NCBI GenBank assembly: GCA_963921825.1
Contig: OY997588.1
Span: forward strand, 137,051,203-137,115,202
DNA length: 64,000 bases
From: Erodium maritimum
Taxonomy: Eukaryota > Streptophyta > Magnoliopsida > Geraniales > Geraniaceae
Direction: 5' to 3'
Below are positions 49,845-60,720 of this stretch, one piece after another (the first letter of the stretch is position 1; every line of letters begins with the position of its first letter). Below the pieces are notes generated by a model. It did no database searches. It was not told the DNA's origin and was given only the letters and a program-made list of their open reading frames with translations. Both the position numbers and the translations under genes were made by a program.

Positions 49845-51677
49845 GACTATCCACAATGAAGTTATAGCGATTCGGTCTAATTCCGTCTATTAAGGCTAAT
49901 TTTTAAAAAAATTGTGGACCTCAAGAATGAATTAGACCCGATTTGTAGGTCTATTTGAAATCATGTCACAATGGGAATAGACTGATTCGGTTTATTCCCA
50001 ATCTATTGTGTAGAATTAAAATCGAAAACATGTTCAAATCAATGTGTTTATCAAAATAAAATAAAATCCTACCCGACCAAAATACATTTATTAATATGTT
50101 CAAATCGATGTCATCAAATTACACGTGCAAACTAACTACTATTGCATATTGCAAACCAGCTTCCCGGACTTGAGTACTCGGCCTAGGGGCGTAATATGAC
50201 AGACGATTTCAAATTGTTTTCTCGGTATTTCATATCAAAGATGGCAAGTGAAAGAGATTCCCTTATGTCAATACTCCAAGAACACAGCAAGTAATGTCAC
50301 GTGACCTTGTAGAACTGACGGTCACGGGACTCAACTTGGTGTGTCTTGAAGCAATGTTGTGAGGTAATCAACGCCACTCGTCATTTTTTGATTATAGACA
50401 ACTAAGGCACAATTTAAAGTCGTCCCGTACATTACACCTCCAAAAAGAATTACAGATCCTCCTCCGTCATCCTTTATTGCCAAAGGTTGAACTTGTATTG
50501 TGCGATGGGGAGCCTTCGAGTAATGGCTGGGGAGGGCTATTCTTTCCATAGCTCCAACCACAATTTCATCTTCTCTGGTCAACGGGTCCGCAATCCTTTA
50601 TTGGAAAATGTTTGAGACTTATTCTTTCCAACCCATTGACGGTCGGCTCACTTGCTATCTTTGATTACGGTTGTGCCTACGACTGCATCCAACTTGGACC
50701 GTCCCACACGAGAATCCACCAATGCTGTCAGACGAACTCGTGGTCGTATCTCTTGTGGTACACCACCTCAGCCATGTGCATCGCCTGCTCGTCGGTCCAA
50801 CCGGGTTGATAAATGCGTTTCATCTCCGACCAGCACTCATTGAAACTCTTTGCCTTCCGATTGATGTCGGTCTAATGATATTGGCAGTTTGTGGCGGACC
50901 ATTCAATCGTGCGGGATTGCCGGGTCATGTGGGCTAGCTCCCCCCGTATGGCATCCCATAACGCATCGTCAGATTCATCACCACCTTGACCCGTCTGTCT
51001 GAGCCATGCACACATCAAGGCGGATTCCTCGGGCCGACTCCATTTCCGGTACATGCGTATCATTGTCGACGGGATGCCGTTCATCCGTGCGTACAAGACC
51101 ATAGACGAGATTGGAGTTCCCGATTCCGGCTGGCCGTGGTATGGGCGGCTCGAGATCAACCCCAGCACTGGGGAAGAGCCTCAGAGAGGAGTGTCATCGG
51201 CCATGGGAGGTGATTCGGGTGGCAGATAAACGGGAAAAGGAGAGGAGGCATTGGCGAAGTAAGGCTGTTGGAGAAACGACGGTGGTGTAGCTTCCGTGGA
51301 GACACCTTCGCGACGTTCTTGGAAAAGATGTGGTGGCAGAAATGTCGGGGGCATCGACAAGTTAGGAAGAGAATGTCGGAAGGTATGGAAATTCGATGAT
51401 GGTTATCGGAAGTCGAAGAAACAGGGTGAGAGAAGTAGTGAGGAAGACGAAGCGGGTGGTCTTTTTATCACTCTGGTTCGTTGGTCACGATACGACTGGG
51501 CCCCGTATCCGTCGATTCGACGGGTCCCTGAGTCTACAAAACCCTTGACGTCGAATCTGCGCTTTCGCATATTGGATGCAAACCAGACGCAACCACTAAG
51601 ATTCGAAGCTTGTTTCCAACGCAACCTCGAATTCGACGCCTAAACGATGTGCCGTTTCGACGCCATTGTGGATAGCC
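49845..51677 (-). mobile_element. PIF/Harbinger-like element with ORF1 remnant
   Basis: The left end GACTATCCACAATGAAG follows TTA (49,842-49,844). The right end read inward, GGCTATCCACAATGGCG, is followed by TTA (51,678-51,680). Terminal inverted repeats with a TTA duplication identify PIF/Harbinger. Minus-strand frames at about 51,168-50,700 give an ORF1-like segment (RMYRKWSRPEESALMCAWLR, then RKAKSFNECWSEMKRIYQPG in another frame), related in layout to the elements at 24-27 kb. Frames are broken and no transposase is seen, so it is non-autonomous. Confidence 0.8.
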
Positions 51678-51680
51678 TTA

Positions 51681-53200
51681 AATCCATCTTCTCAAAAAAC
51701 AACCTTATTTTCGATTTTTTTTTCACAACCCTACTCTTTGTCGCCACTGCTTATTATGATAACTCAATCACCAAGCCCGACGAAACCACCCACCAACTCT
51801 CGTCTACCGATCCATCAGTCGACGATGAGTCGCCCAACACATTGGGGTCTATGGATTTCATCACGAGAGGAAGCTGTTTCCCTTGATGTTGCTCGACACT
51901 ATCTGCCCTATGAGATGGCGTGCGTGCACCATAGGGATTGTCGTCTCCACTCGATCTATTGAATCCAACCACGCCACCAAAGGATTGACACGGAAGAAGA
52001 AGATGGAGATCACCCGAGAAGTGATATCATACCATAAAGCCCGACTTTTGAGATCCGAACCTCGAGACCGACTGAGGCATCGTCGGATCGACACGGAGGA
52101 AGATGAGTCTTATGCCCCCCGATGGTGGAATAGCGAGGAGGCGCTGGAAGCAGGATCTTGGGACCCTAGACAGCCCATTAAGACAACGTCAATATCGAAA
52201 GTACTGCTCCACCCTTTTGGCAGACCCTCCGACATGGAACAGTTCCCAAGACGGTCACAAGCTCATAGAAACCCTCCCCGTCCGTGGGATACACCACTCG
52301 ATTCCCCATAACATGAAAGAATGGATCAGGGACCACGAAAAAAAAATATCCTCCCACATGCACCTGATCCACCACCATGAGAGAGTTCTATTTAAACCAA
52401 TCGAGAATTACGAGGATGCTCAGGAATCCAACAGACCCTCGTGGCTGACGACCATTCTCCTCCGCATCTGGGTAGAACTTGACACTCGCCCTTACCAGAA
52501 CCACTACGGAACTAGACAACACCCATCTGATCTCTCTGATAGGACAGAGAATCGTGGAGCTGCGCTTGATCCCGAAGGAATGCCTAAGGCATGGCATGAG
52601 ATCCCCGGTTGGTATCCATCCCCTCCACAGATGGAGGAACCGGGTCTCCCACAATAAAGGATGGAGGACCCTCGTTTGTACGTCTCCTCCCCCAAGACGG
52701 ATGGGTCTACCACCCCTACTCAAGGAAGCTCTGCGTCTAGAGACGTCATTGAGCAAGTTGGTCTCGATATGGGAAGAGCGAGGAGCGTTGAGCTATCTCG
52801 CGTGTCACCATGAGTAACCCATGACATCTCGGGGTGTTTTTGAGGAGCCACACTCCGACCATTATGAGTCATCTTCTCTCCGACTCCCAGCCTCCTCCTT
52901 TCCTCGGCATACTCCTTGATCGAATTCTTTGACACAGTAGAACCGATCAAGTAAAGACGGGGAAAGAACAATAGATTCATCGTACGTCACACAGTCAGAA
53001 TAAGAACCCACCCCTTAGCTTTTTCCTGGGTCACACCGGGTTTTTAGTTCTAGGATCAGTGTCTCAGTCGTCACCAAGGCTTTATCTCATCTTAACTAGT
53101 TTGTTTACTTCCATTATACTTTTATATGGTCTCCACGACCTTTTCTCTTTATCTCAATAATTTTTCTCATTTTTCGTATGCTAAAAATAATTGATAGTGC
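51681..53200 (+). other. Unassigned block with 140-185-codon frames, possibly a retroposon
   Basis: Plus-strand frames at 51,883-52,311 and 52,103-52,657 are long for this composition but overlap each other, and no protein family is recognised. The end near 53,100-53,190 turns T-rich like a retroposon tail. Base composition is richer in GC than the neighbours and abruptly so. It may be a further short retroposon of the kind seen at 10-18 kb. A gene cannot be excluded. Confidence 0.3.
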
Positions 53201-53213
53201 ATGTCTAGTCCAA

Positions 53214-53524
53214 GATCATCCACAGTTGGAGGTGTTTTATCGCTGTTTTGGAGATGACGTTATGTAAACGCCGATAAAACCATTGCGGACATGATTTTTT
53301 ATTAGCGTTTTCCATGTGACAACAACATTACCGCTGCATGAGCAAACCGATGGTTTGGTAATTTGGAGAGAAATAGTTTATTTCAACCTATCTTTTAGCA
53401 TATGAGATGCTAGTGGACTGCAAGCCAATTCATTTTAGTCCGATTAAAAGAGGAGAGAGAAACTAATTTTTTGGTTTTATCTTCTCCTTTTTGCATCCAT
53501 TAGGATAAAGAACTGTGGACGCTC
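53214..53524. mobile_element. Small PIF/Harbinger-like MITE (311 bp)
   Basis: The left end GATCATCCACAGTT and the right end read inward, GAGCGTCCACAGTT, form an imperfect terminal inverted repeat. It is flanked by CAA on the left and TAA on the right, one base off a TAA duplication. It has no coding capacity. Confidence 0.6.
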
Positions 53525-53527
53525 TAA

Positions 53528-54572
53528 GGTTTAACCTAATAACTTGGTGTTCTAAATTTTTGAGCAGGAAGAATTAATAAAAAAATATTTAGAAGAAAGA
53601 TAAAGTAGGAGAGGATATAAGCTAGGTGTCGATGCTTATAACCGACATTTTGGTGTTGTAAAAGAAATAAACCTAAAACACCAACTTGTTAACCTCTTGG
53701 ACTCCCCATGTTTAGGCTTTAATTTGGTGTTTAGTTTGATATTTATTATTAATTTAATATTTAACTCAATCCTTTTACCTAATGAACTGCACATGGTTAT
53801 AGACCAGATCAACATTATTTTAAGGGACATTTACTCATACCTTCCTTAACCTATACATGTTTTTCAAATGTTTAAATTAATGTTTAAAAACATCAGATAC
53901 CTACACTACCTTTTACATCTTATTAAAAACGTTAATTTTTGGATTATTTCAGCGTAGTGAGCTAGTGAATGTCCAAAATACCCCTGCATGAAATAAATAT
54001 AAGCTAACCCTTGTAGACGAAGTCTACATTGTGTTTGTTCGTGTATTTTCTGAAGTGTGAGTGAACTGAGTTGAGTTCTGCGACTTAGGAGTTCCGACGA
54101 ACTGAAGAACAAAGCTTCGACATGTAAGAAAGGTTGTAAAAGTCCCCGCCTAGGCCCCAAAATCTGCACAAATGATCGACTCGCCGCTCCGCTAGGCCCT
54201 AAAATATGTAAAACCGTCCGACTCACCGACCTGTCCAACTAGTCAAAAACTTGGGGACTCTCGTACGTGAGGTTAGAAGTTTGAAAAGATATAAAAGGAT
54301 GAGAGAGACAAAATGTGTGTAATGGTCTTAATCTCTTGATAAAAATAAATTGACACGTGTCCCTCTTTGATGTCTTGTTTTATCTCTTTTTTGTGTTATG
54401 AAAGAAAAAATACAATTACACATTTATAAATATTTTTATAATTACAAAAAATGGTGAATATTTTTTTTTATAATTTATAAAAAATGACAAAATTATCATT
54501 GTAACTTACATTTTAATTAAAATAAAGAGCAACATAAAAATAAGAGCATTATTTGGTTTAGTAGGATATTTT
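53528..54572. other. Intergenic, decayed repeats
   Basis: AT-rich. The piece at about 54,130-54,240 ('cgcctaggcccc', 'cgactcgccgctccgctaggc') resembles the subterminal part of the hAT MITE at 30,982-31,639 but has no matched ends. No gene is seen. Confidence 0.4.
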
Positions 54573-55345
54573 GTTGGGAAATTTTCAATATAATACTCGG
54601 TCAAACAATTATTTTCAAGATAATACACTGACATAATTTTTTTCCAGTATAATACCTTGTTAAACATTTAATCACAGTTTGGTACCTAACCGTTAACTTT
54701 CTGTTATTTTATCATCCAAATAATGTAAAAAGTCCGAAATAACACTCACCATGAAATATAAAAATTTCCATACATTCAGCTTCAAATTTTCAAAATTCAA
54801 CATAAAAAAAATCATGTTTTTATATATTTCGAAAAATTAGATTTTATATTAAAACAATCATATTTATTTCAAAAAATATTTTAAAAAATCAGTTTTTATA
54901 CATAATTATCATATTTTAATTAATAAAAAACACATTTTATTTTAAAAATCAGTTTTTATATATAATTTATTTATTTTTTATAATAATATTTATTAATTCA
55001 TTAATATTAAATATTTTTATTTAAAATATACCTATTATTTATTAATTGGAATTTGTTTAAAATATTTAAGATTAATGAAATAATAAAAAATAAATTATAT
55101 ATAAAAACTGATTTTTAAATGAAATATGATTTTATCATATTTTTGTTAATTAAAATTGTATTTTTATATATTTTATAATTAAAATATGATTATTGTATAT
55201 AAAATACGACTTTTAAAATATTTTTTGAAATAAATATGATTTTTTGAAATAAAATATAATTTTCTGAAATATATAAAAATTTGTTTTTATGGTAGATTTT
55301 GAGTTGTAAACCTAATTTTAAGAAATATATAAAAATCTGATGGGT
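54573..55345. mobile_element. AT-rich fold-back element, MULE-like
   Basis: The left arm (about 54,780-55,030) and right arm (about 55,040-55,335) are inverted copies. For example 'aaatcagtttttatatataa' at about 54,945 faces 'ttatatataaaaactgattt' at about 55,093, with a centre near 55,035. The left end begins 'gggaaattttcaatataata', a start common in plant MULE-type ends. The right terminal part appears shortened. It has no coding capacity. Confidence 0.65.
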
Positions 55346-55540
55346 TTACCATTCACATAGTCCTAAGGTAATTAAGTGCATGACAACACCCTATCGTGTG
55401 AGTTGTGAATGAGTCTATGTATGCTTCTAATTAGTATCGCTAGTATGTTAGAGTCGGGAGAGCAAAGGGATAAATGATGATAAGGAGGCTTGAAAATTTT
55501 CTAGTCATTTCATTTTGTAGACCACCACATATATACTCTT

Positions 55541-56352
55541 AATCTACAACAAGTAAATAATGGTTAGCGGAAAGTGGAGAGAAATGATGAGAGATTTCAC
55601 TCCATTAACGAGCTCTAGGCCAATATTGCTAATAAATCCAAGTTGTGAGTACACGCTTTGTTTGAGTCGTAGATTTTTGGTCTTTTATTTGCTTGTGCAT
55701 TTGCATGAGGTCTTTAAGTCCGGTTAATTGAGTCAACATTTGTATCTTTTATTATTTTCAATTATCCAGAGCCGCCAAGATCTACAACAAGTAAATAATG
55801 CTTAGCGGAAAGTGGGGAGAAATGATGAGAGATTTCACTCTATTACCGAGCGCTAGGCCAATATTGCTAATAAATCCAAGTTGTGAGCACGCACTTTGTT
55901 TGGGTCGTAGATTTTTTGTATTTTATTTGCTTGTGCATGTTAGAGTATAACTATAATTGAGCCTTCAACTATCAGTTTAAGCTTTTAGTTGAGTTGGTTC
56001 TCTAATATGGTATCAGAGCCTTCGCACCTCATGGTCCCGGGTTCAAACCCCACTCTCTACAAAAATTCTATTTCTTCTCTATTTATCAAATTTGCCCAAA
56101 AATGGGCAAGCCCTTATCATTCTTCTCAATGGGCTCATCTCTTTTTCTAAATAATTCACCTCCAAACCCGTAAACGGGCTTGTCCGTGAGGGCGCGTGTT
56201 AGAGTATAACTATAATTGAGCCTTCAACTATCAGCTTAAACTTTTAGTTGAGTTGGTTCTCTAATAGTACATTTGCATGAGGCCTTTTAATCCAGTTAAT
56301 TGAGTGAGCATTTGCATCTTTTATTGCTTTCAATAATTTAAAGCCACCAAGA
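55541..56352 (+). repeat. Tandem duplication, second copy interrupted by a TRIM
   Basis: Copy 1 (55,541-55,778) and copy 2 (55,779-56,352 minus the TRIM) share 'tctacaacaagtaaataatg', 'gagaaatgatgagagatttc', 'ccaatattgctaataaatcc' and 'aattgagt(c/g)a(a/g)cattt'. Copy 1 has 'gcttgtgcatttgcatgagg' uninterrupted where copy 2 has the inserted element. Confidence 0.9.
55938..56266 (+). mobile_element. TRIM (terminal-repeat retrotransposon in miniature), looks whole
   Basis: Two 70-bp LTRs (55,938-56,007 and 56,197-56,266), each starting TGTTAGAGTATAAC, differ at very few bases. TGGTATCAGAGCC at 56,008-56,020 is a primer-binding site matching initiator tRNA-Met. A purine-rich GTGAGGGCGCG lies before the second LTR. 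Flanks are GTGCA and GTACA, a 5-bp target duplication with one change. It has no coding capacity, as usual for TRIMs, and must use enzymes from other LTR elements. It appears structurally complete. The near-identical LTRs suggest moderate to young age. Confidence 0.92.
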
Positions 56353-56491
56353 TCCGCCTAAGGAATATCATAGCGTCGGGTTTACCTTGATACTTATCTT
56401 AGTTTTGGATAGTTTGCTCGAGAGCGAGCAAGGGTTAAGTGTGGAGGAACTTAATGAGCGTAAATGTGTCCTAATTAATTTGACCCTTCCC

Positions 56492-56563
56492 AAGAAGAAG
56501 AAGAAGAAGAAGAAGAAGAAGAAGAAGAAGAAGAAGAAGAAGAAGAAGAAGAAGAAGAAGAAG
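56492..56563 (+). repeat. (AAG)24 microsatellite
   Basis: A pure AAG run of 72 bases, at the junction between Ty3/gypsy-like sequence and the copia-type fossil. Confidence 0.97.
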
Positions 56564-56565
56564 AG

Positions 56566-59500
56566 TTGACTACTCCATCTAGTAGTATGAAAAGGAAATC
56601 TCCAAGAAAGAAGGCCCCTAGTGCCTCTGGTTCTAAGAAAGCTACTAAGCTTACCCTTCATTTAATTGATAAATCTTCATTTGAGGAAGAAAAAGATCAA
56701 GAAGTTGAACCAATGCCTATATTCCGGGGAAAGCAGATTGTGGGTGTGAAGAGAGCTCCAGCTGGAGTACCTGATGCTCTATTGGATAATGTCTCCTTTC
56801 ATCATGCGTGATCTATTAAAAAATAGATGTATGTGTACCTGCGCAACATCAACCCTAAAAGAGTGTCGTCTGAAGAAGTTAAAAGCAAAGAGCAAGTCAT
56901 GAATGTCATACAAGATGTCAAGCTGTGAAAGACTGTCATGGACATTGGTCCATTTTATCCTCAACTGGTAAGAGAACTTTATTGTATATCTTTCCCTCGG
57001 TATGATGATCCAGAAGATCCAGATTACCACAAAGTGGTTGTGAGAGGCAAGAATATAGGTGTCAGTGAAGATGTTATTCACTCATATCTGAGAAGGCCTA
57101 CAACACATGTTAAGCAGAATGTTGTTATTCGTCACACTTTGGCAAGAGAAATGTCTGAAAATCCAGATTTTCCTAGACTTATCTAGGCCATAGGTATGAG
57201 ATGTCTTTTGAATTTTGGCTCATGTGTTATTGATCATCTTTCTCCTCATGTTAGATCTTGTGCAACAAAGTTGTCTATTAGTTTTCCATCCATGCTTTCT
57301 GGACTTATACTGAGCCAACATCCCAAATTATTGGGGGATTATGATCTTAAGTGGAAGAAACATGTTCTGTTGACTTTTAGCAAGAAGCACTTCGAAGGCA
57401 CACATGTCAGTGTCAATGTCAAGACATATGGAAATAAGCCAAAGGAAGGAATCAGTTTTAGAGGTCCAAAGTATCCATGCATTGTTATTGGAAAAGTATA
57501 TGCTTCAATTGTTGTCATGGACAACAAAAAGAAGACTCTAGAAGATCTCATTCAGAACCTGTAAGTTGCTCAAGATGTCACAGAAGATATCGCACCAGAG
57601 AACTCCTCCGCGAAATCTTATCCTCTTTGAAAGCTATGTGTTCTTCTCACCACTATGACATTTGAACTGCTTTTGTTGGGACGTGGTGATGTACTATAGT
57701 ATGTTGTATTTGCTACTATTTTCGTTGTCTCTCCACTCGAAGTTCTTGATGAAGCTTATATAATTAGTTGTCTTTCTATCTTTGGCGACTTACTGAGGCA
57801 GTCAAGGGGAGAAGATGGTATTTTTGGATGAAGCAAGACATTTTGTTTTTGCTCTTTATATATGAAGATATTTGACTTGTTGTGAACCAAGAAGCTTATC
57901 TAAGTTGAAGATATCTGTTTTGGTAAAGCATGTTGTTATGAAGACATGATTTGATTTGTATCTCCTGGATTGAAGTGTTTGCCTACAAAAATAGCCAACA
58001 TAGAAGATATAGATGGTATTTTTGGATGAAGCATGGCATGCTGCTTTTGATCTTAATATATGAAGATATCTGAATTGTTGTGAACCAAGAAGCTGATCTG
58101 AGTTAAAGATATATGCTTCGTTGAAGCATGATGTTATGAAGGTATGGTTTGATTTGTCATTCCCCGCATTGAAGTGATTGAAGTGTTTGTCTACAAAAAT
58201 AGCCAAAGGGAGAAATTATTGTTACATCTAGGTTGGTAATGTTTGTGTCAAGAAATATGTTATCGAAGATGTCATCAGACATCCTGTGTGCGCCCGGTAG
58301 CAAAGATAAAAAAGATGTCAGCCCAGATGTCAACAAACATCGTGTGCGTATCCGGTGCTGTAGATTTGTTTCCGAGTTTGAAGATTTTTTTTCTAAAACA
58401 AATAGAACTCTATCGCATGAATATTTTAAAACAAAGAAATTAATATTTTTTTTCCCAAACTTAAAGATACTTATGCGATAGTGATCTATTCGATTTACGA
58501 AAAATACTAGCGCCAGGAAACAAAGAGATTTAGCTTGATCATGACTCCAAATATTGTGAAACCCTATGAAGCAGGTTTAGAAGTTGTAGGAGCTATATAG
58601 TTCGTGAAGATATTCAAATCTCCGCTTGATCGCTTTTTTGACCAAATGTCATCAAAGATGTCTCACCAAATGTCATCTAACATCTTGTGCACGCGCTTCC
58701 TAATTTGAAGATACGTATCTTTTGTTTCCTAATTTGAAGATACGTCTATTCCAAGAATCAGATTCGTTTAGGATTTGTTTCCTAGCTTGATGATACTTAT
58801 ATTCTAAAAATCCGTTTTCTTTAGGAATTGTTCCAGTTTATGAAAACTTGGGGATTGAGCTAGATCGTGACTCTAAGGTTTGAGGAACATTAGGGAGGCA
58901 CGACTACAATAGATGGAGAAACTATAAAAAAAGGCCAAGGTATCGCCGTTAGCTACTGATCGTAATTTTGATTATCTGTCAATCACTATTGTTGTATGAG
59001 AAGACTATTATGTTTGTTGTTCGTTGTTCGTTGTTCATGACTTCAGAGCTCCTAATCGTGTTGGGAGGCTGAATGAATTGAACAAAGGACGTTGATGTTC
59101 TCAAGCACTACTCGTAACTATGTGAGTGGTTGAGTTTTTTTGGGTTGTGAACCGTGTTTGTTGATTCACGAAGAACACCTTTCAAGAACAAGCACTAATC
59201 CGAGACTGGAGGGCTCGAAATAATCCAAGACTGAAGGGCTTGAAGAGTGGGATCGAGTGAGGAGCTCAGATTCAAGGGGATCCCTAAGATAGGCTTTGTA
59301 CGTTATAATAATAGAATACTTTGATCTGGAGGATCTAAACTTGTATGTTGATTGATTACGTGATAGTGAAAATCATTCCACTGGTAGAGTGCCCCCAAAC
59401 GAAGGTGCTGATGCACCAAACTAAGTAACAAACATGTGTGTCTTTGTGTGCTTGCTTGTTCTTATCATTTATATCTCCATACTGTTCTAAAGCAGGATGT

Positions 59501-59610
59501 TTGTATGTCCACATGTCTTAACATCTTGTAAGACATTTTGGAGTCTGCCGACAAATAACATCTTATAAGACATCTTGCTAATGTACCTAACCAGAATTTC
59601 AGAGCTTATT
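56566..59610 (+). mobile_element. Ty1/copia SIRE-type fossil: envelope-like region and 3' LTR
   Basis: The left part (about 56,570-57,570) resembles the envelope-like third region of SIRE/Maximus elements. The family resemblance is seen in phrases such as KRKSPRKKAPSASGSKKA and SFPRYDDPEDPDYHKVVVRG. A pair of about 200-bp tandem repeats (57,810-58,205) and a purine-rich tract (about 58,205-58,217) follow. An LTR then begins TGTTACATC near 58,221 and probably runs to about 59,600. gag, protease, integrase and RT are absent. The coding part is broken in roughly five or more places, so this is an old, partial copy. Confidence 0.65.
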
Positions 59611-59619
59611 AGGCTAGTT

Positions 59620-60200
59620 TCTTGCATACTCAAGTTGTTTCAACGTTAGCCCATTCTTCATCCCAAGTTAGTGAGATAAAATATTCATCCTCAACCCCCA
59701 TATCCGTTATTGCATGTTGGAAATCTTGTATAAGGGCAACCGAGTATGGCAACCCCTCTCTTCGCCCTCGGGATCAAGATTCCGTTAAAATCACTCATCA
59801 TAATCCAGTTCCAGGTTTGGTGTGCCCTCGCCAGGCGTTAAGAGCAGTGCTCAGGTCCGATAGCTTTGTGCCCTCACCGACTCTCCATAGACACTCCGAT
59901 GGCTATGTGGGTTTCATGTTCTTCAACCACAACCCTGCACTTTTCAGTCCACATCAGAGCTACCTCTTGCTTCCCACTGACAATAGTCCCGTCCCCTATG
60001 AATATCGATATCCTAGCAAAGGACTGTCAGTTACGATGTTGAGTTTTGGACGTCCGAGTGGTATATGTCTCGGTGAGAAAGACCAGGTGAGAAAGACCAC
60101 GTCTGGTTTATGCTTTCCAAACAAGTCCTTCGGTTGTTGTCGATTCTTGTCTGCCCCAAATCTCTACAATTCCATGGCATGAAAGTCTCCCTCGACAATG
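59620..60200 (-). mobile_element. LINE ORF2 endonuclease fragment
   Basis: The minus strand from about 60,180 gives a recognisable start of an L1-like endonuclease domain (MPWNCRDLGQTR, matching the family's WNCRGLG), then KHKPDVV-like and VDxKGAG-like spacing in shifting frames. The rest of ORF2 is absent and frames are broken. It lies about 500 bp upstream of the phosphofructokinase start. Confidence 0.55.
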
Positions 60201-60419
60201 CACCCCCACCACAGAGAAGATGACCACGTAGAAGAAAAAAACGGAGAAGAACTTCCGAAAAATAGCACAACCGCTAAGAGGAAATGGAGGACGTACTTGT
60301 CGTCGAGGGAGATACGTACACCAAAAAAATACGATCGATGCCGCAAAAACCTTAACCCGTAATCTAACTCTTGACCATACCACCTAGTTGTTATTAAATA
60401 ACAGGGAAGGCCGCCCATT

Positions 60420-60720
60420 TAATCTATCGAAGACAAAGAGGGAAATTCATAAAACCAGTGAACCAACCCAGCCACCTGTTTTATTTTCTGAAACTAAAAC
60501 CACGAGAATCCAATTCCCTAACGATCTGCACCGTCCATAACGGGTAAATCTAGGACCCACATTCACCAACGGTCAGGATCCTGTCCAGTTCAGGTTCCAG
60601 TTCCTGCGGCATAAATATAAATGTCCAAATTGCTACTTGGACAGTAAAACAGCACCGTCGATCACCGTCTTCCTCTAGACACTTCCTCCTATTTCCAGAA
60701 CTGAAACACACACGGCGGCG
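60420..60720 (+). promoter_or_regulatory. Promoter and 5' leader of the phosphofructokinase gene
   Basis: ATAAATATAA at 60,611-60,620 is a plausible TATA box about 105 bp before the ATG, in unique sequence between the LINE fragment and the gene. The leader includes 'cttcctctagacacttcctc'. Other elements were not identified. Confidence 0.5.

Noticed and set aside
56368-56661. Poly-Phe / poly-Lys frames
   Set aside because: They are translations of the AAG microsatellite.
59622-60182. 186-codon plus-strand frame
   Set aside because: It is antisense to a LINE endonuclease fragment recognised on the minus strand, and the plus-strand product matches nothing.
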